A stretch of 64,000 nt of DNA from G965267185 sp965267185 (GCA_965267185.1 OZ253937.1:3038001-3102000); one strand, 5' to 3'; shown: positions 53,537 through 61,679, counted from the stretch's first letter. The notes: generated from the sequence alone by a model not told the origin. Translations and numbers: made by a program.

Positions 53537-53933
53537 TGAATCGATGATCCTGCCGTGGAAATGCTGATACTAATCACCTATCACCAAAAATGCCTCTCCC
53601 ATCGGTGCTTGAACCTCTACAAACCCCCAGATTACCGCCAAATCCCATTAACCATTTCTGACAGTCGCGGCAATAAAATATAATAATATCAACACGTTAT
53701 GGTTGACAAACACCAAATATTGCAGTATACTATCCATAATTTCCAATGGCCCGGATTTGGTGAACCTGCCGGGCGATATTTAAAGCCATAACCTCTCTGC
53801 TGTCGGAATCCCGATTGCCCCTGAAAGGAATAAACATGGCGTTTTGGTGCAAACGCGCCGGAACTCTCTCATGATGCCCGCCTAATCGGCAGTGTCTTCG
53901 AAGTCCCGGTGCCCAACAGCGAGGACTTTGAAC
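53537..53933. other. Gene-free leader between the secreted protein and alpA-like gene
   Basis: A 397-base stretch. It holds the strong promoter at 53703-53731, then a hairpin GCCCGG (53749-53754) / CCGGGC (53769-53774). A tiny ORF at 53836-53874 (MAFWCKRAGTLS) has an AAAGGAA site five bases before its ATG, and a second, four-residue ORF overlaps its stop by ATGA. The first about 150 bases are AT-rich without a recognisable feature. Confidence 0.5.
53703..53731 (+). promoter_or_regulatory. Near-consensus sigma-70 promoter for the replication genes
   Basis: TTGACA (53703-53708), a 17-base spacer, then TATACT (53726-53731). It points to the alpA-like and primase-polymerase genes. Confidence 0.75.
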
Positions 53934-54149
53934 ATGCAGATCGATCAGAAAGAATATCTCACCACGAAAGAATTGGCGTCGTACCTGGGCGTAAGCCAAC
54001 CTTGGCTTGAGGCCGGACGCGCAAACGGATTCGGCCCGCCCTTCATAAGGACAAGAAAAGGCAAAGGGTCTGTTGTTCGTTACAAGCGATCATCCGTAGA
54101 CGCTTGGATGCTGGCGCGTGAGCGAACCCCCGAAGCAGTGAACGTGTAG
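53934..54149 (+). CDS. AlpA/excisionase-like helix-turn-helix protein
   Basis: Protein of 71 residues starting MQIDQKEYLTTKELASYLG, behind a GAGGA site. The winged-HTH pattern LTTKELASYLGVSQPWLEAG followed by VRYKRSSVDAWMLAR is that of MerR-like/AlpA DNA-binding proteins, which regulate integrase or act as excisionases in mobile elements. It is followed nine bases later by the replication gene and shares its promoter. Confidence 0.8.
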   Translation: MQIDQKEYLTTKELASYLGVSQPWLEAGRANGFGPPFIRTRKGKGSVVRYKRSSVDAWMLARERTPEAVNV

Positions 54150-54158
54150 GGGGCTGTT

Positions 54159-56300
54159 ATGTATGAGGCGAATCTAATTGAAATAGAAGACGATCTTCGA
54201 AGCGGCGACGATAAAGAAAAGACCAAGCGTGAGTGGGCTTTATATCTGGCGTCCAAAGGCTTCAAGATTCTGCGGTGCTACGGCAACACCAAAGTCCCCG
54301 CTAACGGTTATTCCTGGAAAAAGCAGATGACCTCGAATGCTGCTCGAATAAACGAGTGGTTCGATGCCTATCCAGATATGAACTATGGCGTTTGCCCAGC
54401 CGGTGTTGGTGTCATCATCGACCTCGACATAAAAGAAGATCGCAACGGCGCTGAATTTGTAAAGCAGTTAGAGGCCGAATACCCGGAAGATGATCGTATC
54501 TTAGACCACACTTTCACGGTCGAAACGCCTTCCAGCGGGCGTCATCTTTATCTGCTAATCGATGAGGAAGTTGGCAACGCCAACGGCTTCGATAAAGAAA
54601 AAACTGCCATCGATGTTCGTGGCTGGGGAGGTTATGTGATCGGTCCTGGCTGCACAATCCATAGCGATAATGAAATCGGTGAGGCATACGACCATCATGG
54701 CGTCTACGAAGTCATCAATGATTCTTCGATCCTGCCGTGCCCAGATTGGCTAAATAATAATTATTTAAAAAAGCCGGGTACTCGCGATAAGAACGCTGCT
54801 GTCCCTCTTATGGATTGGGATTTGGCCGTCAATATAGCTAAGGCTGTCGCTTATCTTCAAAATCACCCGCCTGCGATTCAAGGCCAGAACGGTGACAGCC
54901 ATACGTATGAACTAGCGGCTCAGCTTCGCGATTTTGGTATTTCAGAAGAAAAATGTATCGAGTTGATACTCTCATCCGATTGGAACGATCGCTGTAATCC
55001 CCCTTGGCCGTTCGACGAACTCGAAACAGTTGTCGAGAATGCTTACCGCTATTCGGAAAACCGCCCCGGCGTGAAGGCCGATTTCCTTGGTATGGCCTTG
55101 GAAGACGGCACTCTAGAGGCTGCGAACGATAACCCCCAAACCAAGCAAGTAGAGCTTGAGAAACAGGATGCTCCTAGTCGCTGGAATCGGCTTATCCATC
55201 GCGGCGAAAACATTCACGACATCAAACCGCCCGAGACCATAATTCCGGGATGGCTTCCCGCCGGTGGCGTTACTGCGTTACTGGCAAAACGCGGCGTGGG
55301 CAAAACAGTATGTGCCATCGACGTTGCTCTCAGACTTGCTACCGGAAAGCGCTGGTGCGGCGAGCCCGTTAGGAGCGGGCTACATGTCGTTTACCTCTGC
55401 GGTGAGGATCATGAAAACACGGCAGGGCATATAAAAGCGTGGTGCCAGAAATACAACGATGGTGTGATCCCCGAGCGGTTCGTTTTCGTTTCAGATGTTC
55501 CGAACGCTTTTTCAGACGATGATATCGAAGCTCTTTTGAAAGAGATTCGTTCGGATCTTCCCGAAGGTGCTCGCGTGGTGACGGTTGTCGATACCTGGCA
55601 GCGCTCGACGGCGGCGGCGAAAAATGGGCAGAACGCCGATCAGGACATGCAATCCGCTTTCAATAGTCTCGAAGCCGTTGGCCGATTTTTTGAAGGTCCC
55701 GTGTTGGTGTGTTTCCATCCGCCAAAGTATGACGGCTCTACGATCCTCGGTAGCAGTGTTATCGAAAACATGACCGCAGCCATTCTCGAACTAACGGAAG
55801 ATGAAGCTGGAAAATTGCTAACCGTCACCCGGATCAAAGGAAGGGGATTGGGCAATTTCAAATATTTTCGTTTCGATGAGTTGGGGCTTGGCCGCCGCGA
55901 TGAGCATGGTTTTGAGCTAACCGGCGCAATAGCGGTCAACACTGGCGGAACGCGGAGCGGGAGCCTTCACGACAAGCCGGATGATGAAAAGGCCCCCCGC
56001 GAGCGTGAAGCAGTTTATGAGGTTGTGGCCGGATTCCTGAGAGAGGGTCGCCACGTTTTAAACCACAATAACGCCCGCTCTGATGCGGTGCAGCCAAGTC
56101 AGATTAAACAGGCCGTTGCCGATAGATACGAAATCCGGCTAACACCAAAACAGATGAAGGAGCATCTCCACACTCTCGAAAACCTTGGCCGTCTTTCCTA
56201 TCGAGAATCCGGTAACGATAAGCGCACCAAGGCCACATACATGTTACCTGAGACGGTTGCGGACGAGTGCGGACGACTAGAGGCAGAAATTGGTGATTGA
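54159..56300 (+). CDS. Bifunctional primase-polymerase / RepA-type helicase
   Basis: Protein of 713 residues. An N-terminal Prim-Pol domain (about 25-215) shows the catalytic GVIIDLDIKED (D88, D90), the SSGRHLYL motif and VRGWGGYVIGPG. A PriCT-like helical region (about 225-310) follows. A RecA/AAA_25 helicase has Walker A LAKRGVGKT (about 374-382) and Walker B VVTVVDTWQRST. The C-terminus is probably a winged helix. Such proteins start replication of plasmids, satellites and integrative elements. Its 3' end already contains two copies of the first iteron. Confidence 0.88.
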   Translation: MYEANLIEIEDDLRSGDDKEKTKREWALYLASKGFKILRCYGNTKVPANGYSWKKQMTSNAARINEWFDAYPDMNYGVCPAGVGVIIDLDIKEDRNGAEFVKQLEAEYPEDDRILDHTFTVETPSSGRHLYLLIDEEVGNANGFDKEKTAIDVRGWGGYVIGPGCTIHSDNEIGEAYDHHGVYEVINDSSILPCPDWLNNNYLKKPGTRDKNAAVPLMDWDLAVNIAKAVAYLQNHPPAIQGQNGDSHTYELAAQLRDFGISEEKCIELILSSDWNDRCNPPWPFDELETVVENAYRYSENRPGVKADFLGMALEDGTLEAANDNPQTKQVELEKQDAPSRWNRLIHRGENIHDIKPPETIIPGWLPAGGVTALLAKRGVGKTVCAIDVALRLATGKRWCGEPVRSGLHVVYLCGEDHENTAGHIKAWCQKYNDGVIPERFVFVSDVPNAFSDDDIEALLKEIRSDLPEGARVVTVVDTWQRSTAAAKNGQNADQDMQSAFNSLEAVGRFFEGPVLVCFHPPKYDGSTILGSSVIENMTAAILELTEDEAGKLLTVTRIKGRGLGNFKYFRFDELGLGRRDEHGFELTGAIAVNTGGTRSGSLHDKPDDEKAPREREAVYEVVAGFLREGRHVLNHNNARSDAVQPSQIKQAVADRYEIRLTPKQMKEHLHTLENLGRLSYRESGNDKRTKATYMLPETVADECGRLEAEIGD

Positions 56301-56441
56301 GCGGAAACCCGCAGTTTTCCTGGTTTTCTTCGATGCGGACGATTTGCGGACGAAAATGCGGACGATCTGCGGACGATTTTTTGGGCGATTCAGGAATGCA
56401 GGATTTCTGCGGGTTTCAAGTGCGGACGATGATGCGGACGA
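56258..56441 (+). repeat. Iteron array 1: eight copies of TGCGGACGA
   Basis: Exact 9-base direct repeats start at 56258, 56268, 56334, 56345, 56357, 56368, 56421 and 56433. Within clusters the spacing is 10-12 bases, about one helical turn. The first two lie within the replication gene and the rest downstream of it. This is the expected form of Rep-binding iterons. Confidence 0.85.
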
Positions 56442-56605
56442 GGGGCACACACACCATCTCATACTCTTAGGAGGCTATCGCCCCTGCCATGGGGCTCGCC
56501 TCTAAGTGTGGTTATGCTGATTTGCGTAATATGTTTGGCAGAGAAAATGGTATGGGGGCATAACCGCTCCATTAGTTCCGGCTACGCGCGCGCGTGACTC
56601 AACCA

Positions 56606-56734
56606 TGCAGCTTGGCCACAACGCCCCTCGGAATTTTGCAGCTGCCCCACAACGCTATGCAGCTACCCCACAACGCGAAATAAAAATTTGCAGCTTGCCC
56701 ACAACGCGGTGCAGCTTGCCCACAACCATGCAGC
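56606..56734 (+). repeat. Iteron array 2: five 19-base repeats phased at 21 and 31 bases
   Basis: Units of consensus TGCAGCTTGCCCACAACGC start at 56606, 56637, 56658, 56689 and 56710, with a truncated sixth (TGCAGC) at 56729. Start-to-start distances are 31, 21, 31 and 21 bases, multiples of the helical repeat. Positions 8-10 vary most. Together with array 1 this 496-base gap (56301-56796) is the probable replication origin; no gene is supported in it. Confidence 0.85.
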
Positions 56735-56796
56735 ATCAGTTGGCGGTCGGCGTCACAACAATGGCTGTTAATAATTTCGCGCCGGTCTGCAATTCC

Positions 56797-57489
56797 CTAG
56801 ATCGCTAAACGGTCGCGAAGACGTTTCACGCTTGTGGCCTGCCACTTGCCCCCGCGCGGTGAGGCAAAACCCCTTTCGTTTAGCTCGCGCGAGATGCCCT
56901 TGTTGGTCGTGATTCCGCTAGCGGTGATTTCCTCCAAAGCCCAACGAAGGTTTTCGGCCACCCGATCTGCTTTCGCTTTTGCACCTTCAACAGCCAGAGC
57001 GTTCCCGTGCTCGGCTAGATAGCCCCTGAGAGCCTTTGCACCGTTGGGATTGCCAAGCTTCACGCCACGGGCTTTCGCAGCTGCTAGACCGGCTTTAGTC
57101 CGTTCTGAGATTGCCCGGCCTTCCTCTTCGGCTACAACCGCGCGCACGCCCAATTCGAGCTTACCGGCGGTAGGAGCATCGGCGAACAAAACCTCTACAC
57201 CGGAGTTGTCGAGCAAACCAAGGATATGGCTGGCCTTCCGACCTATGCGGTCAAGCTTGGCGCATATGAGTGTGGCGTTCGCAGCCTTGGCGTGGCGAAT
57301 GGCTTGCTCCAATTGAGGTCTATCGTCACGTTTGCCTGACAGGACTTCCACATACTCTGCGATGAGTTCCCAATCGCCACCGTTCAAATGATCGGTCACA
57401 GCCTTGCGCTGAGCCTCAATTCCATGGCCATCAATGCCCTGCTTATCGGTGGAAACCCGCAGATAAGAGACAAATTTCTTCGGGTTCAT
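56797..57489 (-). CDS. Small serine recombinase (resolvase/invertase type)
   Basis: Protein of 230 residues starting at MNPKKFVSYLRVSTDKQG; the AAGGAG site six bases before this ATG favours it over one two codons upstream. The nucleophile is Ser-13 in YLRVSTD, with LICAKLDRIGRKASHIL and AEEEGRAISERTKAGL following. The C-terminal part ends with an HTH (GISRELNERGFASPRGGKW). It could excise, invert or integrate the element. It is shorter than the large serine integrases of phages. It reads towards the iterons. Confidence 0.9.
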   Translation of the reverse strand: MNPKKFVSYLRVSTDKQGIDGHGIEAQRKAVTDHLNGGDWELIAEYVEVLSGKRDDRPQLEQAIRHAKAANATLICAKLDRIGRKASHILGLLDNSGVEVLFADAPTAGKLELGVRAVVAEEEGRAISERTKAGLAAAKARGVKLGNPNGAKALRGYLAEHGNALAVEGAKAKADRVAENLRWALEEITASGITTNKGISRELNERGFASPRGGKWQATSVKRLRDRLAI

Positions 57490-57968
57490 AATCATCTCCT
57501 TACGCTAAAGGTTACAATGTGTCTTTCGACCGTTAGACGGTTTGTAACCTTCAACAAGTTAATGAAAAGTTACTTATTCGAAATTATTTGATGGTTACTG
57601 CTATTTTAAGCACATCTCAGGGCATTTAATCTTCCAATGGCACCTTGGGCAGCCGATTAACACCAACGCGCGTTGTGAGGCGAATTTGAGCGTCCTGAGG
57701 GCATTTCATGGGCAGGTTACAGGTGTGACTGCTGACTTAGATGTTTCGTAAGCTATTGGTATCAAATAATAATAACATGATACATGCTATGGTACCCCCG
57801 GCGCGTTTACCTTCGGTTAAGGTTAATAGGGGGCTATGGTGCCACGGCGCTGACTCAATTTTTTGGATTTTCACCAATACGATTACTTGCCGCGACTGTC
57901 GTATAACCTATTGATATCACTCTGTTTGCTATTTGCTATATAGTATAAAAAAGTGATAATATATATTT
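57490..57968. other. AT-rich gene-free region upstream of the recombinase and terminase-like genes
   Basis: This 479-base stretch lies between the divergent recombinase and terminase-like genes. The dyad at 57508-57551 is its main feature. There is also a short inverted repeat ACCTT-N5-AAGGT near 57810-57824 and a near-duplicate GGGCATTT at about 57622 and 57698. The last 80 bases are very AT-rich and would hold the promoter of the terminase-like gene. No protein is supported. Confidence 0.5.
57508..57551. promoter_or_regulatory. 44-base dyad upstream of the serine recombinase
   Basis: Outer arms AAGGTTACAA (57508-57517) and TTGTAACCTT (57542-57551) are a perfect 10-base inverted repeat, and inner arms GTCT (57521-57524) and AGAC (57535-57538) share the same centre. 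It sits 19 bases upstream of the recombinase start. It may be an operator or a crossover site; I cannot tell which. Confidence 0.65.
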
Positions 57969-58592
57969 ATGACCAAAGATATTCAAAAACCTAAGAAAAA
58001 CATCATTCAGCGTCCACTAACGAAGGCGCGGAAAGAGATATTCCTTAACGAACTTAAGCGCCATGGGATTGCTGCCGAAGCGGCACGAGTAGCATCGCCC
58101 CATTCGACCGAACGCCATGGCTGCCTTTCGACGTTCCGAAGCGAGAAAGCACGAGACCCAGTTTTTGCCGCTGACTGGCTAGCTGCTCAGGAGGAGGCCG
58201 ATGCACGTTTAATGATGGAAGCTCATAGGCGGGCAGTGGAAGGCTGCGAAAAAGGTATCTTTCAAAAAGGCCAACGGGTCATGGACCACGACGGTCAACC
58301 CGCGACTGAGAAACAGTACTCGGATCGCCTAATGGAGCTATTGCTTAGGGCACGATTCCCGTCGCAATTTATCGAACGCCGCGCCATCGAGCACTCCGGC
58401 CAAGTTGACCATAGCGTGCGCGGACTCTTGATAACCGGCACTGACTTGTTGGCTTTAGGAACGGCGGATCGCGAGAATTTGTCAGTCATCCTACAAAAGA
58501 TCGCGGATCATCGGGGAGAGTTTCCGGCTCCGCTCGAACCGCCCATGAATCAGATTCAAGAGGCCGAGTTCGAAGAGGAAACACCCCGATGA
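57969..58592 (+). CDS. Phage terminase small subunit-like protein
   Basis: Protein of 207 residues. The N-terminal HTH-like part (FLNELKRHGIAAEAARVA) is followed by DPVFAADWLAAQEEADARL and AHRRAVEGCEKGIFQKGQRV, then YSDRLMELLLRARFPSQF. This succession is characteristic of the small terminase proteins that recognise phage DNA for packaging. No large terminase follows; the next gene is a 74-residue unknown overlapping its end. In satellites a lone TerS redirects helper packaging. Homology is judged by eye. Confidence 0.6.
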   Translation: MTKDIQKPKKNIIQRPLTKARKEIFLNELKRHGIAAEAARVASPHSTERHGCLSTFRSEKARDPVFAADWLAAQEEADARLMMEAHRRAVEGCEKGIFQKGQRVMDHDGQPATEKQYSDRLMELLLRARFPSQFIERRAIEHSGQVDHSVRGLLITGTDLLALGTADRENLSVILQKIADHRGEFPAPLEPPMNQIQEAEFEEETPR

Positions 58593-58813
58593 TTAGCGCC
58601 AGCGAACTTCTGTCCGATCTTCGTAAGATTCAGTCGGGATGGCGTCCATCGGGACTCCCCGGCATATGGCTTCAGGAATTGAGTGAGTCAGATTGGGAAA
58701 AAGGAAGCATCGCACTTCACGAAAAGCTGGCGGCCCAAAATCAGGCCATGTTTCCTGATAGCACGGGTGAACCGGAAAATCCGATTACTTCAATATCACT
58801 TATTAGATCGTAG
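58589..58813 (+). CDS. Small hypothetical protein
   Basis: Protein of 74 residues starting four bases inside the terminase-like gene (ATGA overlap), so it is probably translated with it. It is polar with LLSDLRKIQSGWRPSGLPG near the N-terminus. I do not recognise a family. The overlap supports its reality. Confidence 0.5.
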   Translation: MISASELLSDLRKIQSGWRPSGLPGIWLQELSESDWEKGSIALHEKLAAQNQAMFPDSTGEPENPITSISLIRS

Positions 58814-58883
58814 TACTTATCGGCTCTGTTTCACTCTATTTCGAAATTAACTTTACAGTGTTCTGTATAAAACTTCTGAAAAC

Positions 58884-58912
58884 TTGACAAAATCAAAGTT
58901 TTATAGTATAAG
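58884..58912 (+). promoter_or_regulatory. Sigma-70-like promoter of the structured leader
   Basis: TTGACA (58884-58889), a 17-base spacer, then TATAAG (58907-58912). Transcription would begin near 58919, directly at the first hairpin of the leader. Confidence 0.7.
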
Positions 58913-58917
58913 AATAA

Positions 58918-59144
58918 ACGAATTGGTTCGTCTCCATTCATTTTCACGTCCCGCTGGTATCGCGTTTTATTGCCAGCGGGACAACCCATTCCGGTGCGAT
59001 GCCGGGATAGGGATTTAAGATTCAAGAGCGGTCAAAACCGCCAATCTTGAGACGATTTCCATCGATGACATGAGTGGCCGTAATTCCCGCTGATCGGGTT
59101 GGTCAGGTTTGAATCCATTGGTATGCCCAGGGAGGGCAAAAGCT
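58918..59144 (+). ncRNA. Candidate structured leader or small RNA
   Basis: Four hairpins follow one another. First, ACGAA-TTGG-TTCGT (58918-58931). Second, a perfect 10-base stem GTCCCGCTGG (58948-58957) / CCAGCGGGAC (58973-58982). Third, TTCCGG/CCGGGA (58989-59007). Fourth, TCAAGAGCGGT (59022-59032) pairing with ACCGC...TCTTGA (59037-59050). A short GCCC/GGGC stem holds the ribosome site of the next gene in its loop (59125-59137). A nine-codon ORF starting at 59123 overlaps that gene's start. No run of T follows the hairpins, so they are not simple terminators. Confidence 0.5.
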
Positions 59145-59957
59145 ATGAGTAATCCAATCGACAGGATTGTTGCGGGACTGGATGCCCGCGAAGATCGTAA
59201 GGCCAACGAAACTGGCCAACCTCTTACCGTTAGCGACTACAGCGAACTGGCCAACAGGGCTTCTCTTGCTGGTGAGCGATACGCCAAAATCAACACGCGA
59301 CTAACAAACGACACCGCTAACAAGGCGAGCGAAATCGAAGCTCGGTATCAAGAAATGATCCGTGCGTCTGACGGCCAAGTCCAACCAGCGGGTACGCGAC
59401 GTGCGATCAAGCAAGCCCTGGATAGTGAATTGGCCGATCATCGCCGAGCCGTTTTCGAAAACAGCGCCAAGGAACGCCACGATTTGCTCCGGGAGATTCA
59501 GTCGCTCCGCGAATCGGCTGCCCTAAGTCGCGAATTGTTTTCTTCACCCGTACAAATGCTAACCGCGCATGAAATCGGCGGTGAACGCCGTGCACGTATT
59601 CACAACGAGGTTCGCCATCTAGGTCCGGCAACTCTTTCGAATCTGGCAAAGCGTGCGGTGGCCGAAAAGGATGCTGAGTTGGCTGCGGCCTTGGTCAGCG
59701 TCAATGATTCACGACCATCGGATAAACGGGCATTCAGTTCTACGGAAGTGGCTGAAGCCGTTATGGGTGATCAATACCGTAAGGCAACAGAGTATATGGC
59801 TGTCATCGAAGCGGAATTTACGACAGCTTTAGACCTCGACCGTGAATTGCAATCGGGAAAAAAGAACCCACTGGCGACAATCCGGCGCGGACTGCAATCC
59901 GCTGATCTTGATGCGTTACGGGAATCACCAGCCGATGAGGCGCAGAACGATGAGTGA
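59145..59957 (+). CDS. Hypothetical coiled-coil-rich protein
   Basis: Protein of 270 residues starting MSNPIDRIVAGLDARED, with an AGGGAGG site seven bases upstream. It is almost entirely charged and helical (for example KERHDLLREIQSLRESAALS). Such proteins occur in phage-like elements, but I recognise no family. It overlaps the next small gene by eight bases. Regulation through the upstream leader is a possibility. Confidence 0.55.
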   Translation: MSNPIDRIVAGLDAREDRKANETGQPLTVSDYSELANRASLAGERYAKINTRLTNDTANKASEIEARYQEMIRASDGQVQPAGTRRAIKQALDSELADHRRAVFENSAKERHDLLREIQSLRESAALSRELFSSPVQMLTAHEIGGERRARIHNEVRHLGPATLSNLAKRAVAEKDAELAAALVSVNDSRPSDKRAFSSTEVAEAVMGDQYRKATEYMAVIEAEFTTALDLDRELQSGKKNPLATIRRGLQSADLDALRESPADEAQNDE

Positions 59958-60180
59958 GTTCGGTCGAATCGATCTAAAGGTTAGACAATGGCTGCGCACC
60001 GAGCCGGGACCGTTTCGCGACGAAAATTATCTCGGTGTCATAGAGCGCGCTCGGCAAGCTTCTGGAATCGAGTGCGGGTTGGGCGAGTTTGCTGATTCAT
60101 TAGCGAGAGTCGGTTGGCGGCCCCAACAGCGCGGCTCTGAGGGCATGTATTTCTGGTTGCTAGGATTGCCAATGCACTAG
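59950..60180 (+). CDS. Small hypothetical protein
   Basis: Protein of 76 residues starting MSEFGRIDLKVRQWL inside the end of the preceding gene. It has a helical N-terminus and a C-terminal VGWRPQQRGSEGMYFWLLGL, resembling a small winged-helix module. No family is recognised. The overlap argues that the two are coupled. Confidence 0.5.
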   Translation: MSEFGRIDLKVRQWLRTEPGPFRDENYLGVIERARQASGIECGLGEFADSLARVGWRPQQRGSEGMYFWLLGLPMH

Positions 60181-60239
60181 AGTACGGGGCCAGATGGGCA
60201 GGGTTTTCGTTTTGGTTCTGTCCTGGCAAGCTCTGGTGC

Positions 60240-60464
60240 ATGGAGCCCGCGACGTTATCAGATTGCCAAGATGGACTTTTCTGTTGGTGCAATAAGTGCA
60301 GCCACAATGCGGTCGTACCAATCAAAATTTTCACGCGGCGATTAGGTGACAGATATCCGGTGCCGAAGACTGCACAGCACATGATCTGTTCAGACTGCGG
60401 CTCGAATGATATCGCGGTAAGACCGCATTGGCCGAGCGTGTTAGGCGTGGTGGCGCACCACTAA
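60240..60464 (+). CDS. Small zinc-ribbon-like protein
   Basis: Protein of 74 residues with two CxxC pairs: CWCNKCSHNAVVP and MICSDCGSNDIAV. They can bind one zinc in a ribbon. It overlaps the SRAP gene by one base (TAATG), so the two are almost certainly cotranslated. Binding to nucleic acid is an inference from the ribbon form. Confidence 0.6.
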   Translation: MEPATLSDCQDGLFCWCNKCSHNAVVPIKIFTRRLGDRYPVPKTAQHMICSDCGSNDIAVRPHWPSVLGVVAHH

Positions 60465-61114
60465 TGTGCGGTCGATATTCACAACGTTACTCGTGGTCAG
60501 AATTATACGAGCTGTACCAGCTCACGGGTCCCGCATTAAATCTCGCGCCCCGTTACAACATCGCACCTACTCAAAACGCCACGGTCATACGTGTGGGCAA
60601 CGATGGCCGCTATGCATCGCAAATGCGTTGGGGTTTGATTCCATCGTGGGCAAAAGACATTTCGTTCGGCGCAAAAACGATCAATGCCCGCAGCGAGACG
60701 GTCGCCGAAAAACCTTCATTCCGCTCGGCATTCAAGAAACGACGATGCTTGGTTCCTGCCGATGGTTACTACGAATGGGTAGGTCCAAAAGGCGATAAAC
60801 AACCCTACCGTATCGTAGTAAATGACGGCGCGTTATTCAGTTTCGCGGGATTGTGGGAGACATGGAACAAGGACGGTGAAACTATTGAAAGTTTCACAAT
60901 AATAACTTGCGCACCGAACGCCGTTACGGGTCCAATCCATCCCCGTATGCCGGTGATCCTAGCGCAAGATGATTACGATGATTGGCTTGGTGGCGATGAC
61001 GATAAATTGCTACGCCCATACCCTGCCGAATCAATGTCCGCCTATCCGGTGAGCCGCGCCGTCAACAATGTGAAAAACGACACACCGGAATGTATTGAAC
61101 CAATCGATTTGTAG
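60464..61114 (+). CDS. SRAP domain protein (YedK/HMCES-like)
   Basis: Protein of 216 residues starting MCGRYSQ, so after Met removal Cys-2 is N-terminal, as needed for cross-linking to abasic sites. The signature NIAPTQNATVIR, MRWGLIPSWAKD, then NARSETVAEKPSFR and the catalytic His segment PIHPRMPVIL are intact. SRAP proteins shield abasic sites in single-stranded DNA. On a mobile element it may protect replication intermediates; that is inference. Confidence 0.93.
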   Translation: MCGRYSQRYSWSELYELYQLTGPALNLAPRYNIAPTQNATVIRVGNDGRYASQMRWGLIPSWAKDISFGAKTINARSETVAEKPSFRSAFKKRRCLVPADGYYEWVGPKGDKQPYRIVVNDGALFSFAGLWETWNKDGETIESFTIITCAPNAVTGPIHPRMPVILAQDDYDDWLGGDDDKLLRPYPAESMSAYPVSRAVNNVKNDTPECIEPIDL

Positions 61115-61129
61115 AATCGCGCCAATCTT

Positions 61130-61663
61130 CTATTGCGTGCCCTTTTCCAGAACGGCCCAGCCATCCAGGTACTCCGTAAACTTTTCCTGATAGCCGTAGG
61201 CCGTGTTCGTTGGGCGGTCTTCGCCGCTGAATCGCATGACGCGAAGGTCCGTTACCTTGCGCGTGCTCCCGTCGCGGTTGGGGTGCTGGTGATAGAATTC
61301 GTTGTCGTAGTCGACGGCTTGGACCACAACGTCTGTTGGCGCGACATAGATTCGTGCGTCCCGCACGCCGCCATTGTCGAATAAGACCATGGCCGTGAAA
61401 TCATCGGGGTTGCCCGGCTTATAGTGCGCTAGGAGTCCGTTTTCTTTCGCCGTCCATTTTATTGTGGTATCGCTGGCGGCCTTCACTCGAATTCCGACAA
61501 CACGCCCGCCATGGTGCGCAAGTAGATCGTAGCCAGGGTGACCGTGCGACGTGTGTACAACTTCCCATCCACGTTTAGCCATTTCGGCGGCTACTAGGAA
61601 TTCGCCAGATAGACCGATGGCGTGAGAGTTATTGCGTTTGGTTTTGTTCGCCATGCCACCCAT
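61130..61663 (-). CDS. PD-(D/E)XK nuclease-like protein
   Basis: Protein of 177 residues; a second ATG three codons in is possible. The N-terminal half has GLSGEFLVAAEMAKRGWEVV, then GYDLLAHH and RVVGIRVKAA, the E...D...xxK arrangement of small PD-(D/E)XK proteins, although the usual Gln of QVK is Arg here. This could weaken catalysis. It follows the XRE gene by 16 bases on the same strand, suggesting a controller-plus-nuclease pair. Confidence 0.6.
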   Translation of the reverse strand: MGGMANKTKRNNSHAIGLSGEFLVAAEMAKRGWEVVHTSHGHPGYDLLAHHGGRVVGIRVKAASDTTIKWTAKENGLLAHYKPGNPDDFTAMVLFDNGGVRDARIYVAPTDVVVQAVDYDNEFYHQHPNRDGSTRKVTDLRVMRFSGEDRPTNTAYGYQEKFTEYLDGWAVLEKGTQ

Positions 61664-61679
61664 GGTAGGCGGCTTTAAA

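Noticed and set aside
56290..56505. Open frames on both strands across the iteron region
   Set aside because: They arise from the repeated 9-mer, have no ribosome sites and encode low-complexity repeats of the iteron.
56605..56808. 67-codon frame over the second repeat array
   Set aside because: It is composed largely of translated repeat units and runs into the convergent recombinase gene.
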